Of a stretch of DNA of 64,000 bases, positions 1-7,743 are shown piece after piece. Both the position numbers and the translations under genes were made by a program. A model generated the notes under the pieces. That model was not told the origin of the DNA and did not search any database. It saw nothing but the letters and a program-made list of their open reading frames with translations. Every line of letters starts with the position of its first letter. Within the stretch, counting starts at the first letter, position 1. The stretch is from Haloplanus aerogenes (GTDB lineage: Archaea; Halobacteriota; Halobacteria; Halobacteriales; Haloferacaceae): the NCBI RefSeq assembly GCF_003856835.1, contig NZ_CP034145.1:1798001-1862000 (forward strand), in the 5' to 3' direction.

Positions 1-2
1 GC

Positions 3-59
3 CAGTCACAGGCCGAGAAAAACGGCGTCAACTGGCGGGACAACCAGTTCATCTCGTAG
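3..59 (+). CDS. C-terminal end of an unidentified protein (partial)
   Basis: Only the last 18 codons and the TAG stop are inside the window; the reading frame enters from the left edge. The visible residues end in NWRDNQFIS. There is too little sequence to assign a family, and no motif is recognisable. It is listed as coding because the frame is open to the edge and its composition resembles the neighbouring genes. Confidence 0.45.
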   Translation, partial: QSQAEKNGVNWRDNQFIS

Positions 60-177
60 CGTAGGCCTCCGGGGAGGGATCTGCCGCCGAAGGGCACGGA
101 ACTCTCTTCCGTAGTGCAGGCTGGCGGTTTCGAGTCGCTGTGGATACGGTGTCCGGTCGACAGTCGCTCCATCGTGG

Positions 178-232
178 CAATATTTATCATTATTTACCGT
201 GTAGGTAAGCTAGCGCTCTCCGTGGGGGAGAG
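178..232 (+). promoter_or_regulatory. AT-rich promoter and leader hairpin before the flavin oxidoreductase
   Basis: An AT-rich stretch at 178-197 (tatttatcattattta) stands out from the GC-rich surroundings and is a likely TATA region. It is followed at 216-232 by a perfect 6-bp hairpin, CTCTCC/GGAGAG with a 5-nt loop. The gene start at 276 would then have a leader of several tens of nucleotides, matching its visible purine-rich ribosome binding site. Confidence 0.4.
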
Positions 233-275
233 GGGGGTGTGAGAGGTGTCGACAGAGCGCCAGAGAGGGGAGACT

Positions 276-1670
276 ATGTCAACACCAGCAACGGAAGTCG
301 ATCAGACTTCCATCGACGACTTTCGGGAAGCGGTACGGGGGGCGCTGATCCAACCCGGTGATCCTCTGTACGACGACGCGCGCGCGATCAACAACGGGAT
401 GATCGACAAGCGGCCCGGGCTGATCGCCGAATGTACTAACGTCGCGGACGTGATCGCGGCCGTCGACTTCGGCCGCGAACACGACCTCGATATAGCCATC
501 CGCGGCGGCGGTCACAACGGTGCTGGGCTGGCCCTCGTGGACGACGGGCTGGTCATCGACCTGTCGGAGATGAACGGGGTCCGCGTCGATCCCACGGAGC
601 GGACCGTCCGGGTCGACGGCGGCTGTACGTGGGGTGACGTCGACCACGCCACGCATCCGTTCGGCCTGGCGACGGTCAGTGGCGTCATCTCGACGACCGG
701 CGTGGGTGGCCTCACGCTCGGCGGCGGTCACGGCTACCTGACCCGCAAGTACGGACTGACAATCGACAATCTGCGAAGTGCAGACGTCGTACTGGCCGAC
801 GGCAGTTTCGTCCGCGCCAGCGACGACGAACACCCGGATCTGTTCTGGGCGCTCCGTGGTGGCGGCGGCAACTTCGGCGTCGTTACGTCGTTCGAGTTCG
901 ACCTCCACCCGGTCGACACCGTCGTCGCCGGGCCGATGTTCTGGCCGATCGACGAACTCGAATCGACGATGCGGTGGTACCGCGACTGGCTACCCGAGCA
1001 ACCGGACGACGTCTACGCGTTCTATCTCAAACACCAGGTGCCACCCGCGGAGCCGTTCCCGGCGGAGATTCACGGCGAGATGGTCTGTGGGCTCATGTGG
1101 TGTTATCTCGGGTCGGCCGAGGACGTCGACACGGTGTTGCAGCCGGCACGGGAGATCGCCGAGCCGTTGTTCGAGCACGTCGGTCCCGTGCCGTACCCGG
1201 CGCTACAGAGCATGTTCGACGACCTCTATCCGCCGGGCGATCAGTGGTACTGGAAGGCCGACTTCGTGCACGAAATCACCGACGAAGCCATCGCCGAACA
1301 CGAGCGATTCGCCCACGTGCCGACGGCGAAGTCGGGGATGCATCTCTATCCAATCGATGCGGCTGCCCATCGGGTCGACAGCGGCGAGACGGCGTGGGCG
1401 AATCGGGACGCCACGTGGTCGATGGTCATCGTCGGCGTCGATCCCGACCCGGCCAACGCCGAGAAGATCACCGAGTGGGCTCGCGAGTACTGGGAAGCGC
1501 TCCATCCGCACTCGGAAGAGGGAGCGTACGTCAACTTCATGATGGACGAGGGCGAGGACCGAATCCGCGCCACCTACGGCGACAACTACGAACGGCTCCG
1601 AGCGGTCAAGGCCGAGTACGATCCGACTAACCTCTTCCACGTGAATCAGAACATCCGCCCGGCGACCTGA
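276..1670 (+). CDS. FAD-linked oxidoreductase, berberine-bridge-enzyme family
   Basis: About 464 residues, typical for the FAD_binding_4 plus BBE C-terminal domain family. The N-terminal half shows RGGGHN (residues 77-82), whose His80 is the usual 8-alpha covalent FAD attachment site, followed by the GGxTWGD and TGVGGLTLGGG FAD-binding segments. The C-terminal BBE motif YDPTNLFHVNQN is intact. I do not see the second cysteine used for bicovalent FAD in some relatives. Start: an in-frame GTG at 246 is possible, but ATG 276 follows a clear purine-rich site (gaggggag) at good spacing. Substrate unknown; the family oxidises sugars, alkaloids or polyketide-like compounds. It stands alone, with a small hairpin after its stop. 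Confidence 0.85.
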   Translation: MSTPATEVDQTSIDDFREAVRGALIQPGDPLYDDARAINNGMIDKRPGLIAECTNVADVIAAVDFGREHDLDIAIRGGGHNGAGLALVDDGLVIDLSEMNGVRVDPTERTVRVDGGCTWGDVDHATHPFGLATVSGVISTTGVGGLTLGGGHGYLTRKYGLTIDNLRSADVVLADGSFVRASDDEHPDLFWALRGGGGNFGVVTSFEFDLHPVDTVVAGPMFWPIDELESTMRWYRDWLPEQPDDVYAFYLKHQVPPAEPFPAEIHGEMVCGLMWCYLGSAEDVDTVLQPAREIAEPLFEHVGPVPYPALQSMFDDLYPPGDQWYWKADFVHEITDEAIAEHERFAHVPTAKSGMHLYPIDAAAHRVDSGETAWANRDATWSMVIVGVDPDPANAEKITEWAREYWEALHPHSEEGAYVNFMMDEGEDRIRATYGDNYERLRAVKAEYDPTNLFHVNQNIRPAT

Positions 1671-1681
1671 CGGCCGAACAT

Positions 1682-1697
1682 CCCCGCTTTTTCGGGG
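1682..1697 (+). terminator. Hairpin after the flavin oxidoreductase
   Basis: A perfect 5-bp stem CCCCG/CGGGG encloses a T-rich loop (ctttttt-like), 11 bases after the stop codon. The T run is in the loop rather than after the stem, so this is a plausible but not classical terminator. The remaining spacer up to 1957 contains nothing else I can identify. Confidence 0.35.
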
Positions 1698-1957
1698 TTC
1701 GACGCGATGTCTCGGTCGAAACCCCACCGACCGCGTCCGTGACGTGTCGGGTATTCCCAATTTACGTGCCCGTCTTGCCCCTATCCGCTGATTCAAGGGC
1801 CGATGACGCGAGGGGAGTCCCGTATCGTCCCCGAATACGCACATGGACCCGCGACCACACATGAGCTGCCGACGCACCCGGATTCCCTCTCGAACGTCGT
1901 CGTACCGCGAGCGCGAGCGACCGAGCCGCCGTCGTCGCCGGAGCGCACGGTAAACTC

Positions 1958-3232
1958 GTGTCACTCGACACACCCACGCTCGGCGTCCGCCGCTGGTTGA
2001 CCCACGCTCCCGTCTACTACGGCTGGATCGTCGTCGCCGCCTGTTTCGTCGTCGGGATGATCCTGTGGGGGACCGTCTGGTCGTTCGGCGTGTTCTTCAG
2101 CCACATCCTCGACGAGTTCGGCCTCTCGCACGCGAACACGTCGGTCGTCTTCTCGCTCCAGCAGGTCGTCACGTACGTCAGCGCCGCCATCGTCGGGTTC
2201 GTCATCGACCGCTACGGCATCCGGCGGCTCCTGGGTCTCGGGGCCGGACTGGTCGTCGCCGGCCTGTTCGGCGTGACGCAACTCACCTCCTTCGCCAGCC
2301 TCCTCGTCTCCTACGGCGTCGTGGCCGCGTCGGGCTTTGGCATCCTCTTTGTCATCTCGAACACGACGCCGACACGGTGGTTCGAGCGCCGCCGCGGGTT
2401 CGCGACGGGCGTCGCGACGGCCGGCGCCGGGTTCGGCATCCTCGTCGTCCCGCCGATCGCCGAGTCGATGATCGTCGCGGTCGGCTGGCGGGGGGCGTTC
2501 GCCGGCCTCCTGATCGCGTTTTTCGTCATCGTGGCGCTCGCGGTCCTCGTGATCGCTGACCGGCCGATCGATCTCGACGTCGATCCAGCGGCCGAGTTCC
2601 CCGACGGGGTCCCGGAGCGGTCGTCGTCGGACGACGGCCTGCGCGCCCAGATCGCACACATGAAAGGCGTCGCGAAGTCGCCGGCGTTCGCGGTCACGTT
2701 TCTCGCCTTCGTCTGTTTCACCATGCCCGTCGGCATCCTGAACGTCAATCTCGTCGAATACACGACCAACGCCGGAATCGGGCGTCAGGTCGGCGTGCTG
2801 GCGATCAGCGTGATCGGCGGGCTGAACGTCGCCGGCAAGTTCGTCGGCGGGGCGGCATCTGACCGTCTGGGACGGCCGCCGACCATCGCGACGAGCGGCG
2901 TCTTCATGGCCGCCGGCATCGCCATCCTGCTGGCCGTGCAGACGCGATTCGCGGTGCTCGGCGCCGCCGCCGTGTTCGGCTTCGGGTGGGGGATCTGGAT
3001 CGCGTTGCTGGCGCCGCTTCTGGCCGACCTGTTCGGCACGCTCAGCATCAACGCGCTGTTCGGCATCACGACTCTGGCGTTCGCCGTCTCGTTCTCGGTC
3101 GGGCCGTATCTCGCCGGTCGCGGCTTCGACGCGTTCGGCTCGTACGCCCCAGCGTTGGCCGTCGCCAGCGTCGTCGGCGTCGCCGGCGGCGGACTGGTGT
3201 TGCTCGCCAGCCGACTCGCACCCGCTCGCTAA
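1958..3232 (+). CDS. Major facilitator superfamily transporter
   Basis: 424 residues with about twelve hydrophobic segments, the usual MFS size. An early YYGWIVVAA segment and a loop with RWFERRRGFATGVATAG between helices 4 and 5 resemble the oxalate/formate and monocarboxylate carrier branch. The central cytoplasmic loop (around residues 205-235) is acidic. Function: proton- or gradient-driven exchange of a small organic anion across the membrane; the substrate cannot be read from sequence. The GTG at 1958 is the best start because it leaves a short N-terminus before helix 1; no clear ribosome binding site is visible. The gene converges on the membrane protein gene at 3229. Confidence 0.8.
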   Translation: MSLDTPTLGVRRWLTHAPVYYGWIVVAACFVVGMILWGTVWSFGVFFSHILDEFGLSHANTSVVFSLQQVVTYVSAAIVGFVIDRYGIRRLLGLGAGLVVAGLFGVTQLTSFASLLVSYGVVAASGFGILFVISNTTPTRWFERRRGFATGVATAGAGFGILVVPPIAESMIVAVGWRGAFAGLLIAFFVIVALAVLVIADRPIDLDVDPAAEFPDGVPERSSSDDGLRAQIAHMKGVAKSPAFAVTFLAFVCFTMPVGILNVNLVEYTTNAGIGRQVGVLAISVIGGLNVAGKFVGGAASDRLGRPPTIATSGVFMAAGIAILLAVQTRFAVLGAAAVFGFGWGIWIALLAPLLADLFGTLSINALFGITTLAFAVSFSVGPYLAGRGFDAFGSYAPALAVASVVGVAGGGLVLLASRLAPAR

Positions 3233-3732
3233 CCGGATCCATCGGCGCCGCCGTGTCGACGCGCCACGAACCACGTGCTCCCCGCGACGACGACGGCGAC
3301 GGCCGCCGGCCACCGAGCCGAACTCAGGAACAGGTTCGGTCCCGGTAGTCCGGCGGCCGTCACCGGCCAGAGGTAGGGGTGGGTGTAGCCCGACGGGAAC
3401 AGGAGGAGGGAGTCGAGGACGAAATGCGACAGGGAACCCAGCGACAGCATCGCGGCGGTGGTGCGTCGGAGCTGGCGGGGAACGAGCAGCGTCCCGAGCG
3501 CGATAACGACGGCGACGCCGCCGACGGTCAGGAGCGCGTCCCACCCGAACGGCACGCCGAGGATCGATTCGGCCGTCGACGACGGCACGAGGAGGCCGAG
3601 CCGATTCAGGTCGGGAACCAGTCCACCGACCATCGCCGCGGTCACCATCGCGGGCGTGACCCGGTCGTCCCGGAGTGACAGGAGGGTGGCGAGGACGTAG
3701 GCGGACAGGACGTGGGTCAGCAGGTCAGCCAT
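3229..3732 (-). CDS. YdjM/DUF457-type membrane-bound metal-dependent hydrolase family protein
   Basis: 167 residues starting MADLLTHVLSAY. The early DLLTHVL and later SHFVLDSLLL carry the conserved His/Asp pattern of the YdjM (DUF457) family, and there are four to five transmembrane helices. The family is annotated as metal-dependent hydrolases of unknown substrate, often linked to membrane lipid or DNA-damage roles in bacteria; the archaeal role is unknown. The upstream extension of this frame is a shadow of the next gene. Its ATG overlaps that gene's stop by 8 bases, so the two are probably one transcript. The stop overlaps the end of the convergent MFS gene by four bases. Confidence 0.7.
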   Translation of the reverse strand: MADLLTHVLSAYVLATLLSLRDDRVTPAMVTAAMVGGLVPDLNRLGLLVPSSTAESILGVPFGWDALLTVGGVAVVIALGTLLVPRQLRRTTAAMLSLGSLSHFVLDSLLLFPSGYTHPYLWPVTAAGLPGPNLFLSSARWPAAVAVVVAGSTWFVARRHGGADGSG

Positions 3733-4195
3733 CCGACTCCTCCCCCCGGTCACGCGGGACGACCTGCCACCGGTCGGTGTCGACGCGCCACGTCCGGACG
3801 ACCCGGCCGAGCGTGAGCAGGCCGCCCAGTAGCGAGACGGCGTAGAGGTACGTGATCTCCCACGGTGCGCGGACGATGGCCCGCACGTTCCGGATGGACC
3901 CGTCGCGGTAGATGCCGTAGAGCCACACGTCGGCACCGGGGGCGGCGTCGAGACCTCTGACGACGACGCGCGGGCCGCCATCGAGGTCGACGACGGTGCC
4001 CTCGGTCGTGTCGCCCCGGGCGGTGCCGGCGACGACGACCCGGTCCCCGGTGTCGACCGTGCCCGCCGCAACCGCGCCGTTGCTAGGGAACCGGCCGGTC
4101 GCCGGATCGGGTGTCAACGTCCCGTAGCCGACGAGGAGGACGAGGAGGAGCGTACAGCAGGCGGCGATGGCGACGCCACGTCGAACCGACCGCAT
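3725..4195 (-). CDS. Two-helix membrane protein with a beta-rich external domain, unknown function
   Basis: I chose ATG 4195 (MRSVRRG) over the upstream start because it places a basic N-terminus directly before the first transmembrane helix (residues 8-27). A beta-rich stretch (about 45-115) with repeated VVV-type strands separates it from a second helix near 120-140, and the C-terminus is charged. The overall plan, helix, small OB-like domain, helix, is common in haloarchaeal hypothetical membrane proteins. I do not recognise a named family. The gene overlaps the YdjM-like gene downstream, suggesting cotranslation. Confidence 0.65.
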   Translation of the reverse strand: MRSVRRGVAIAACCTLLLVLLVGYGTLTPDPATGRFPSNGAVAAGTVDTGDRVVVAGTARGDTTEGTVVDLDGGPRVVVRGLDAAPGADVWLYGIYRDGSIRNVRAIVRAPWEITYLYAVSLLGGLLTLGRVVRTWRVDTDRWQVVPRDRGEESDG

Positions 4196-4316
4196 GCGAC
4201 CCGGGTTTCGGGGCGGCGCGTATGAGGCTATCGGCTGGTTCGCGTGGGGAAGGTTCACGCATACCGATCCAGCGTCGTACCGGGCGCTTTAATTCGGGTG
4301 CCACCGAGCGGTACGT

Positions 4317-4490
4317 ATGGGCTTCGGGAGCTACGACGAATCCGAACAGCAGAATCAGGAAGTCAACACGGACGAGGGCGAGGGTGTCAACGTCCACGAG
4401 AACGACCACGAGGGGAAAGTCACGTTCGAGACGGACGCCTCGACCGACGATCTCATCGACCAGCTCGGTGAGATGAAAGACGACGAGTAG
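4317..4490 (+). CDS. Small acidic protein, DUF5786-like
   Basis: 57 residues starting MGFGSYDESEQ and ending with a helix STDDLIDQLGEMKDDE. From memory this matches the haloarchaeal DUF5786 family, a widely conserved acidic short protein of unknown function; the MGFGSYDESEQ start and the TDDL..QL tail are its recognisable parts. No hydrophobic segment or metal site is present, so it should be cytoplasmic. It stands alone between divergent and unrelated genes. Confidence 0.75.
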   Translation: MGFGSYDESEQQNQEVNTDEGEGVNVHENDHEGKVTFETDASTDDLIDQLGEMKDDE

Positions 4491-4590
4491 GCGTCTACCG
4501 CTTGTTGTCGGTTCACACGCCCGAGATGGCCAACAATCGCGGCCAAAGGCAAAAGAAACTTTACAGTGGCTAATTATATCTAATTACACG

Positions 4591-5559
4591 ATGAGCGAGT
4601 TCCCCGACTACCTCGACGTCGACTACACGGACGGCGAGGGCGAGACGCCGGACGACTATCCGACGCTCGAAGACAAGATCGAGAAGGCCATCGAGGTCAC
4701 GCGAATCGGTCTCGAACAGTACGAGAACCCCGCCGTGATGTGGACCGGTGGCAAGGACTCGACGCTTACGCTCTACTTCATCAAGGAGGTCGCCGAGCAG
4801 TTCGACCTCGAGACGCCGCCGGCGGTGTTCATCGACCACTACCAGCACTTCGACGCCATCCACGACTTCGTGGACCACTGGGCCGAGGAGTGGGACCTCG
4901 ACGTGATCTACGCCCGCAACGAGGACGTGGGCAACTACGTCGACGAACACGGGCTGGAACCCGGTGACGACATTCCCGTCTCGGAACTCTCCGAACACAA
5001 CCAGCACCACATCCGCAACATTCTGGAGTACGAGGAGGACGACTTCCCGTTCCTGCTCGACACCTACGTCGGCAACCACCTGCTGAAGACCGTCGCCCTC
5101 AACGACGCGCTGGAGGAGTACGACATCGACGGCGTCATCTCCGGCGTCCGCTGGGACGAACAGGAGGCCCGTGCCGACGAGACGTTCTTCAGCCCGCGTC
5201 ACGACCCCGACATCTACCCGCCCCACGACCGCATTCAGCCGATCCTGCAGTTCGCGGAGCGTGACGTGTGGGACGCCTTCTGGAACTACGTCGTCCCCGA
5301 CACCGTCGAGGACTTCCCGGGCGAGGGTTACGTCCCGCAGGGTGCCGATGACCTGCCGAACGGCCTCACGCAGGACGACATCCCCGTCAGCCCGAAGTAC
5401 TTCGCCGGCTTCCGGTCGCTGGGCAGCGAGGTCAGCACCGAGAAGTCCGACGAGGAGCCCGCGTGGCTGCAGGACATCGAGAACACGACCGAGCGCGCCG
5501 GCCGTGCCCAGGACAAGGAGGACCTGATGGAGCGCCTCCGCGACCTGGGCTACATGTAG
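4591..5559 (+). CDS. CysD-like PP-loop enzyme of the PAPS reductase/sulfate adenylyltransferase subunit 2 family
   Basis: 322 residues. The PP-loop TGGKDS (residues 52-57) binds ATP and marks the adenine nucleotide alpha hydrolase fold. The C-terminal region with GFRSLGSE and ERAGRAQDKEDLMERLR resembles the end of CysD, the ATP sulfurylase small subunit, where SERxGRxxDKD is usual. No CysN GTPase gene is next to it, so it may act alone or on a different substrate. AT-rich elements lie before the ATG (tttaca at 4558-4563 and attatat at 4573-4579). Downstream is a nested inverted repeat before the Dph6 gene, another PP-loop enzyme on the same strand. Confidence 0.8.
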   Translation: MSEFPDYLDVDYTDGEGETPDDYPTLEDKIEKAIEVTRIGLEQYENPAVMWTGGKDSTLTLYFIKEVAEQFDLETPPAVFIDHYQHFDAIHDFVDHWAEEWDLDVIYARNEDVGNYVDEHGLEPGDDIPVSELSEHNQHHIRNILEYEEDDFPFLLDTYVGNHLLKTVALNDALEEYDIDGVISGVRWDEQEARADETFFSPRHDPDIYPPHDRIQPILQFAERDVWDAFWNYVVPDTVEDFPGEGYVPQGADDLPNGLTQDDIPVSPKYFAGFRSLGSEVSTEKSDEEPAWLQDIENTTERAGRAQDKEDLMERLRDLGYM

Positions 5560-5562
5560 CGA

Positions 5563-5627
5563 GTATCGTAGTCCACGGCTGGCCGTGCCGTCTCCGCACG
5601 GTGCGGCCCGTTTGACGGGTACGATAC
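5563..5627 (+). terminator. Nested inverted repeat between the CysD-like gene and dph6
   Basis: The outer arms gtatcgta (5563-5570) and tacgatac (5620-5627) are exact reverse complements 49 bases apart. Inside them lies a perfect 6-bp hairpin CCGTGC/GCACGG (5583-5588 and 5596-5601) with a 7-nt loop. It starts three bases after the stop codon. A terminator or an RNA-processing element for the upstream gene is most likely; no T run follows. Confidence 0.4.
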
Positions 5628-5685
5628 GAGCTATACCGGCCACCGAACCACAGCCCCTAACCTCTCGCCCACTGTACCGACGCCA

Positions 5686-6402
5686 ATGACCGACAACGGT
5701 GCGTGGGCGAGCCTCTTCTCCGGCGGCAAGGACTCCTCGTGGGCGCTGTATCGCGCCCTCGAAGACGGCCTGAACGTGACGCGACTGGTGACGGTCCATC
5801 CCGGCGACGACTCCTACATGTATCACGTCCCGGCGACGGACTTGGCATCGCTGGCCGCGGAGAGCATCGGCATCGAGTTGCTGGAAATCGACCCTGACGA
5901 CCTCGGCGCCGACGCCGCGACCGACTCGGCGGCCCAGGGTGACGCCGAACTCGAACCGCTGGAGGCGGCGCTCCGCGAGTTAGCCGACGCGGGCGAACTC
6001 ACCGGCGTCACCGCCGGCGCCGTCGAGAGCGAGTTCCAGACCAGCCGGATCGAGGCGATGTGTGACCGCCTCGGCATCGACCTCTACGCCCCGCTCTGGC
6101 AGCGCGACCCGGTCGAACTGGCCGAGGAGATGCTCGACGCTGGCTTCGAGATTCTGATCATCCAAGTTGCGGCCGCCGGCCTCGACGAATCGTGGCTGGG
6201 ACGGCGACTCGACGCCGACGCGCTCGACGATCTACTCGACCTGAACGAGCGGTACGGCGTTCACCCGCTGGGGGAGGGCGGCGAGTTCGAGACGCTGGTG
6301 ACCGACGGGCCGCACATGGCCCGCCCCATCGAACTGGAGTGGGAGCGGGTGTGGGAGGGGTCGCGTGGCCACCTCCGGATCACGGACGCGCGGCTGGGTT
6401 AG
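5686..6402 (+). CDS. dph6: Diphthine--ammonia ligase family protein (Dph6)
   Basis: 238 residues with the PP-loop FSGGKDSSWA (SGGKDS at 12-17), GAVESEFQTSR (111-121) and the C-terminal GEGGEFETLVTDGP characteristic of the Dph6/ATP_bind_4 family. The enzyme performs the ATP-dependent amidation that completes diphthamide on elongation factor 2. Length and order of motifs are those of archaeal family members. Its stop codon TAG overlaps by 3 bases the TAA of the convergent nucleotidyltransferase gene, so the two transcripts have complementary 3' ends. Confidence 0.88.
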   Translation: MTDNGAWASLFSGGKDSSWALYRALEDGLNVTRLVTVHPGDDSYMYHVPATDLASLAAESIGIELLEIDPDDLGADAATDSAAQGDAELEPLEAALRELADAGELTGVTAGAVESEFQTSRIEAMCDRLGIDLYAPLWQRDPVELAEEMLDAGFEILIIQVAAAGLDESWLGRRLDADALDDLLDLNERYGVHPLGEGGEFETLVTDGPHMARPIELEWERVWEGSRGHLRITDARLG

Positions 6403-7367
6403 GTTCCGTTCGTCATCGTCGAGTGCGCGCCGATGAGCGCGTCCGCGAGGTCGAGGTTCTCGATCCGCGTCTCCTCGTCGATGATCGACCGCCGCACGTC
6501 CGCGTCGCGGATGGTCGCGTTCGGGAAGACGACGGTCCGTTCGAGCGTCGAGTTCACGACTTCCGCGCCGGCCATCACGTGGACGTTCCCCCGCAGTTCC
6601 GCGTTCTCGACCGTCGCGCTCGGGTCGACGCAGTCGTCGCCGCCGAGGTGCCACGCGACGGCGTCGAGATAGCTCTCCGGCGTCCCGATGTCGAACCACG
6701 CGCCGTCGAAGGTGAAGGCGTGGACGGGCTGGCGGGACTGCATCCACTGGATGAACCAGCCCGGTTCGTCGGGGTTCTCGCCGGCAGCCAGATACTCGTC
6801 GAACAGGGGAAGCGTCTCCGCGGGGAAGGCGTAGCAGGCGATGGAGACGAGCGTACTTTTGGGGTCGTCGGGTTTTTCCTGGAAGTCGACGATGCGGTCG
6901 CCGTCGAGGTCGACCAGCCCGTACGACTTCGCCAGTTCCTTCGAGCCCACGTCGTAGGCGGCGATGGCTGGCGTTCCTTTGGCCTCGAAGAAGTCGACGA
7001 ACTCCGCGATGTCGAAGCTGATGAGGTTGTCACCGGCGACGACGAGCAGGTCTTCCTCGACCCCTTCGCGGTCGATGAGCTGGGCGAGCGCGCCGACGAC
7101 GCCGAACTTCTCGTCTTCCCCGGTCGTCTCCTCGACGGAGAGGGTCGGCTTCTCGAACGCGCTCTCCGCCAGATACGTTTCGAACTCGGCCGCGAAGCGC
7201 TCGTTCGTGCTGACGTACACCTCGGAGATGCGCTCGTCGGCTTCCAGATCCTCGAAGACGGTGTCGATGACCGTAGACTCGCCCACCGGCAGAAACATCT
7301 TGGGCCGGTGCTTGGTGATCGGCCAGAGTCGCGTCGCGTACCCCCCTGCCAGGACGATGGCCTTCAT
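6399..7367 (-). CDS. Sugar-1-phosphate nucleotidyltransferase with a C-terminal left-handed beta-helix
   Basis: 322 residues. The N-terminus MKAIVLAGGYATRLWPITKHRPK is trimmed here: GGYATRL (8-14) and the lysine of RPK (23) form the nucleotide-binding signature, and VAGDN carries the metal aspartate. From about residue 255 to the end there are hexapeptide-like repeats (for example NAELRGNVHVMAG) giving a short left-handed beta-helix, as in GlmU-type and GDP-mannose or glucose pyrophosphorylases. It makes an NDP-sugar for glycosylation or polysaccharide; which one is not readable. ATG 7367 was chosen because it starts exactly at the conserved MKAIVLAGG. The longer frame upstream has no such motif. 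Confidence 0.85.
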   Translation of the reverse strand: MKAIVLAGGYATRLWPITKHRPKMFLPVGESTVIDTVFEDLEADERISEVYVSTNERFAAEFETYLAESAFEKPTLSVEETTGEDEKFGVVGALAQLIDREGVEEDLLVVAGDNLISFDIAEFVDFFEAKGTPAIAAYDVGSKELAKSYGLVDLDGDRIVDFQEKPDDPKSTLVSIACYAFPAETLPLFDEYLAAGENPDEPGWFIQWMQSRQPVHAFTFDGAWFDIGTPESYLDAVAWHLGGDDCVDPSATVENAELRGNVHVMAGAEVVNSTLERTVVFPNATIRDADVRRSIIDEETRIENLDLADALIGAHSTMTNGT

Positions 7368-7456
7368 ACCAGAGCCGACCGACCACAGTGCCAAGTTCTT
7401 TTTGTATCGGTGATCGGGTGCCAAAGGAATTTGTCGGAACCCCGCCAACGCCTCCT

Positions 7457-7741
7457 ATGGAGTCGACGACACGGGAACAGATCGCTGACGCGCTCCGCGA
7501 GGAGGCGGCGACGGCGAGCCAGCTCTCGGCTCGCGTCGGCACGTCTCGCTCCGCCGTCTACGATCACCTGCGACACGTCGCGCGCTCGCTCCGCGAGCGC
7601 GACGACGAACAGGTGCTCGTCTCACCGCCGACCTGCCGTGACTGCGGGTTCGACGGCTTCGACGACCCGATCAACCATCCCTCCACCTGTCCCGAGTGTC
7701 GGAGCGAGAACGTGGCGGAACCGGCGTTCCGCATCGACTGA
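7457..7741 (+). CDS. Predicted transcriptional regulator, HTH fused to zinc ribbon (COG3357-like)
   Basis: 94 residues. Residues 1-45 form a winged-helix type HTH (TASQLSARVGTSRSAVYDHL), and the rest is a C4 zinc ribbon with Cys60, Cys63, Cys78 and Cys81 (CRDC...CPEC). This fusion is a known archaeal family of predicted regulators. ATG 7457 is preferred over the upstream ATG at 7388 because homologues begin near the HTH and the extra N-terminus is of low complexity. It is divergent from the nucleotidyltransferase gene and ends just before the convergent ABC operon. Confidence 0.75.
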   Translation: MESTTREQIADALREEAATASQLSARVGTSRSAVYDHLRHVARSLRERDDEQVLVSPPTCRDCGFDGFDDPINHPSTCPECRSENVAEPAFRID

Positions 7742-7743
7742 CT

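Noticed and set aside
246-275. GTG 246 start of the flavin oxidoreductase
   Set aside because: ATG 276 has a better ribosome binding site and fits family length.
7388-7456. Upstream ATG for the HTH/zinc-ribbon gene
   Set aside because: The extension lacks structure and lies over the likely promoter region.
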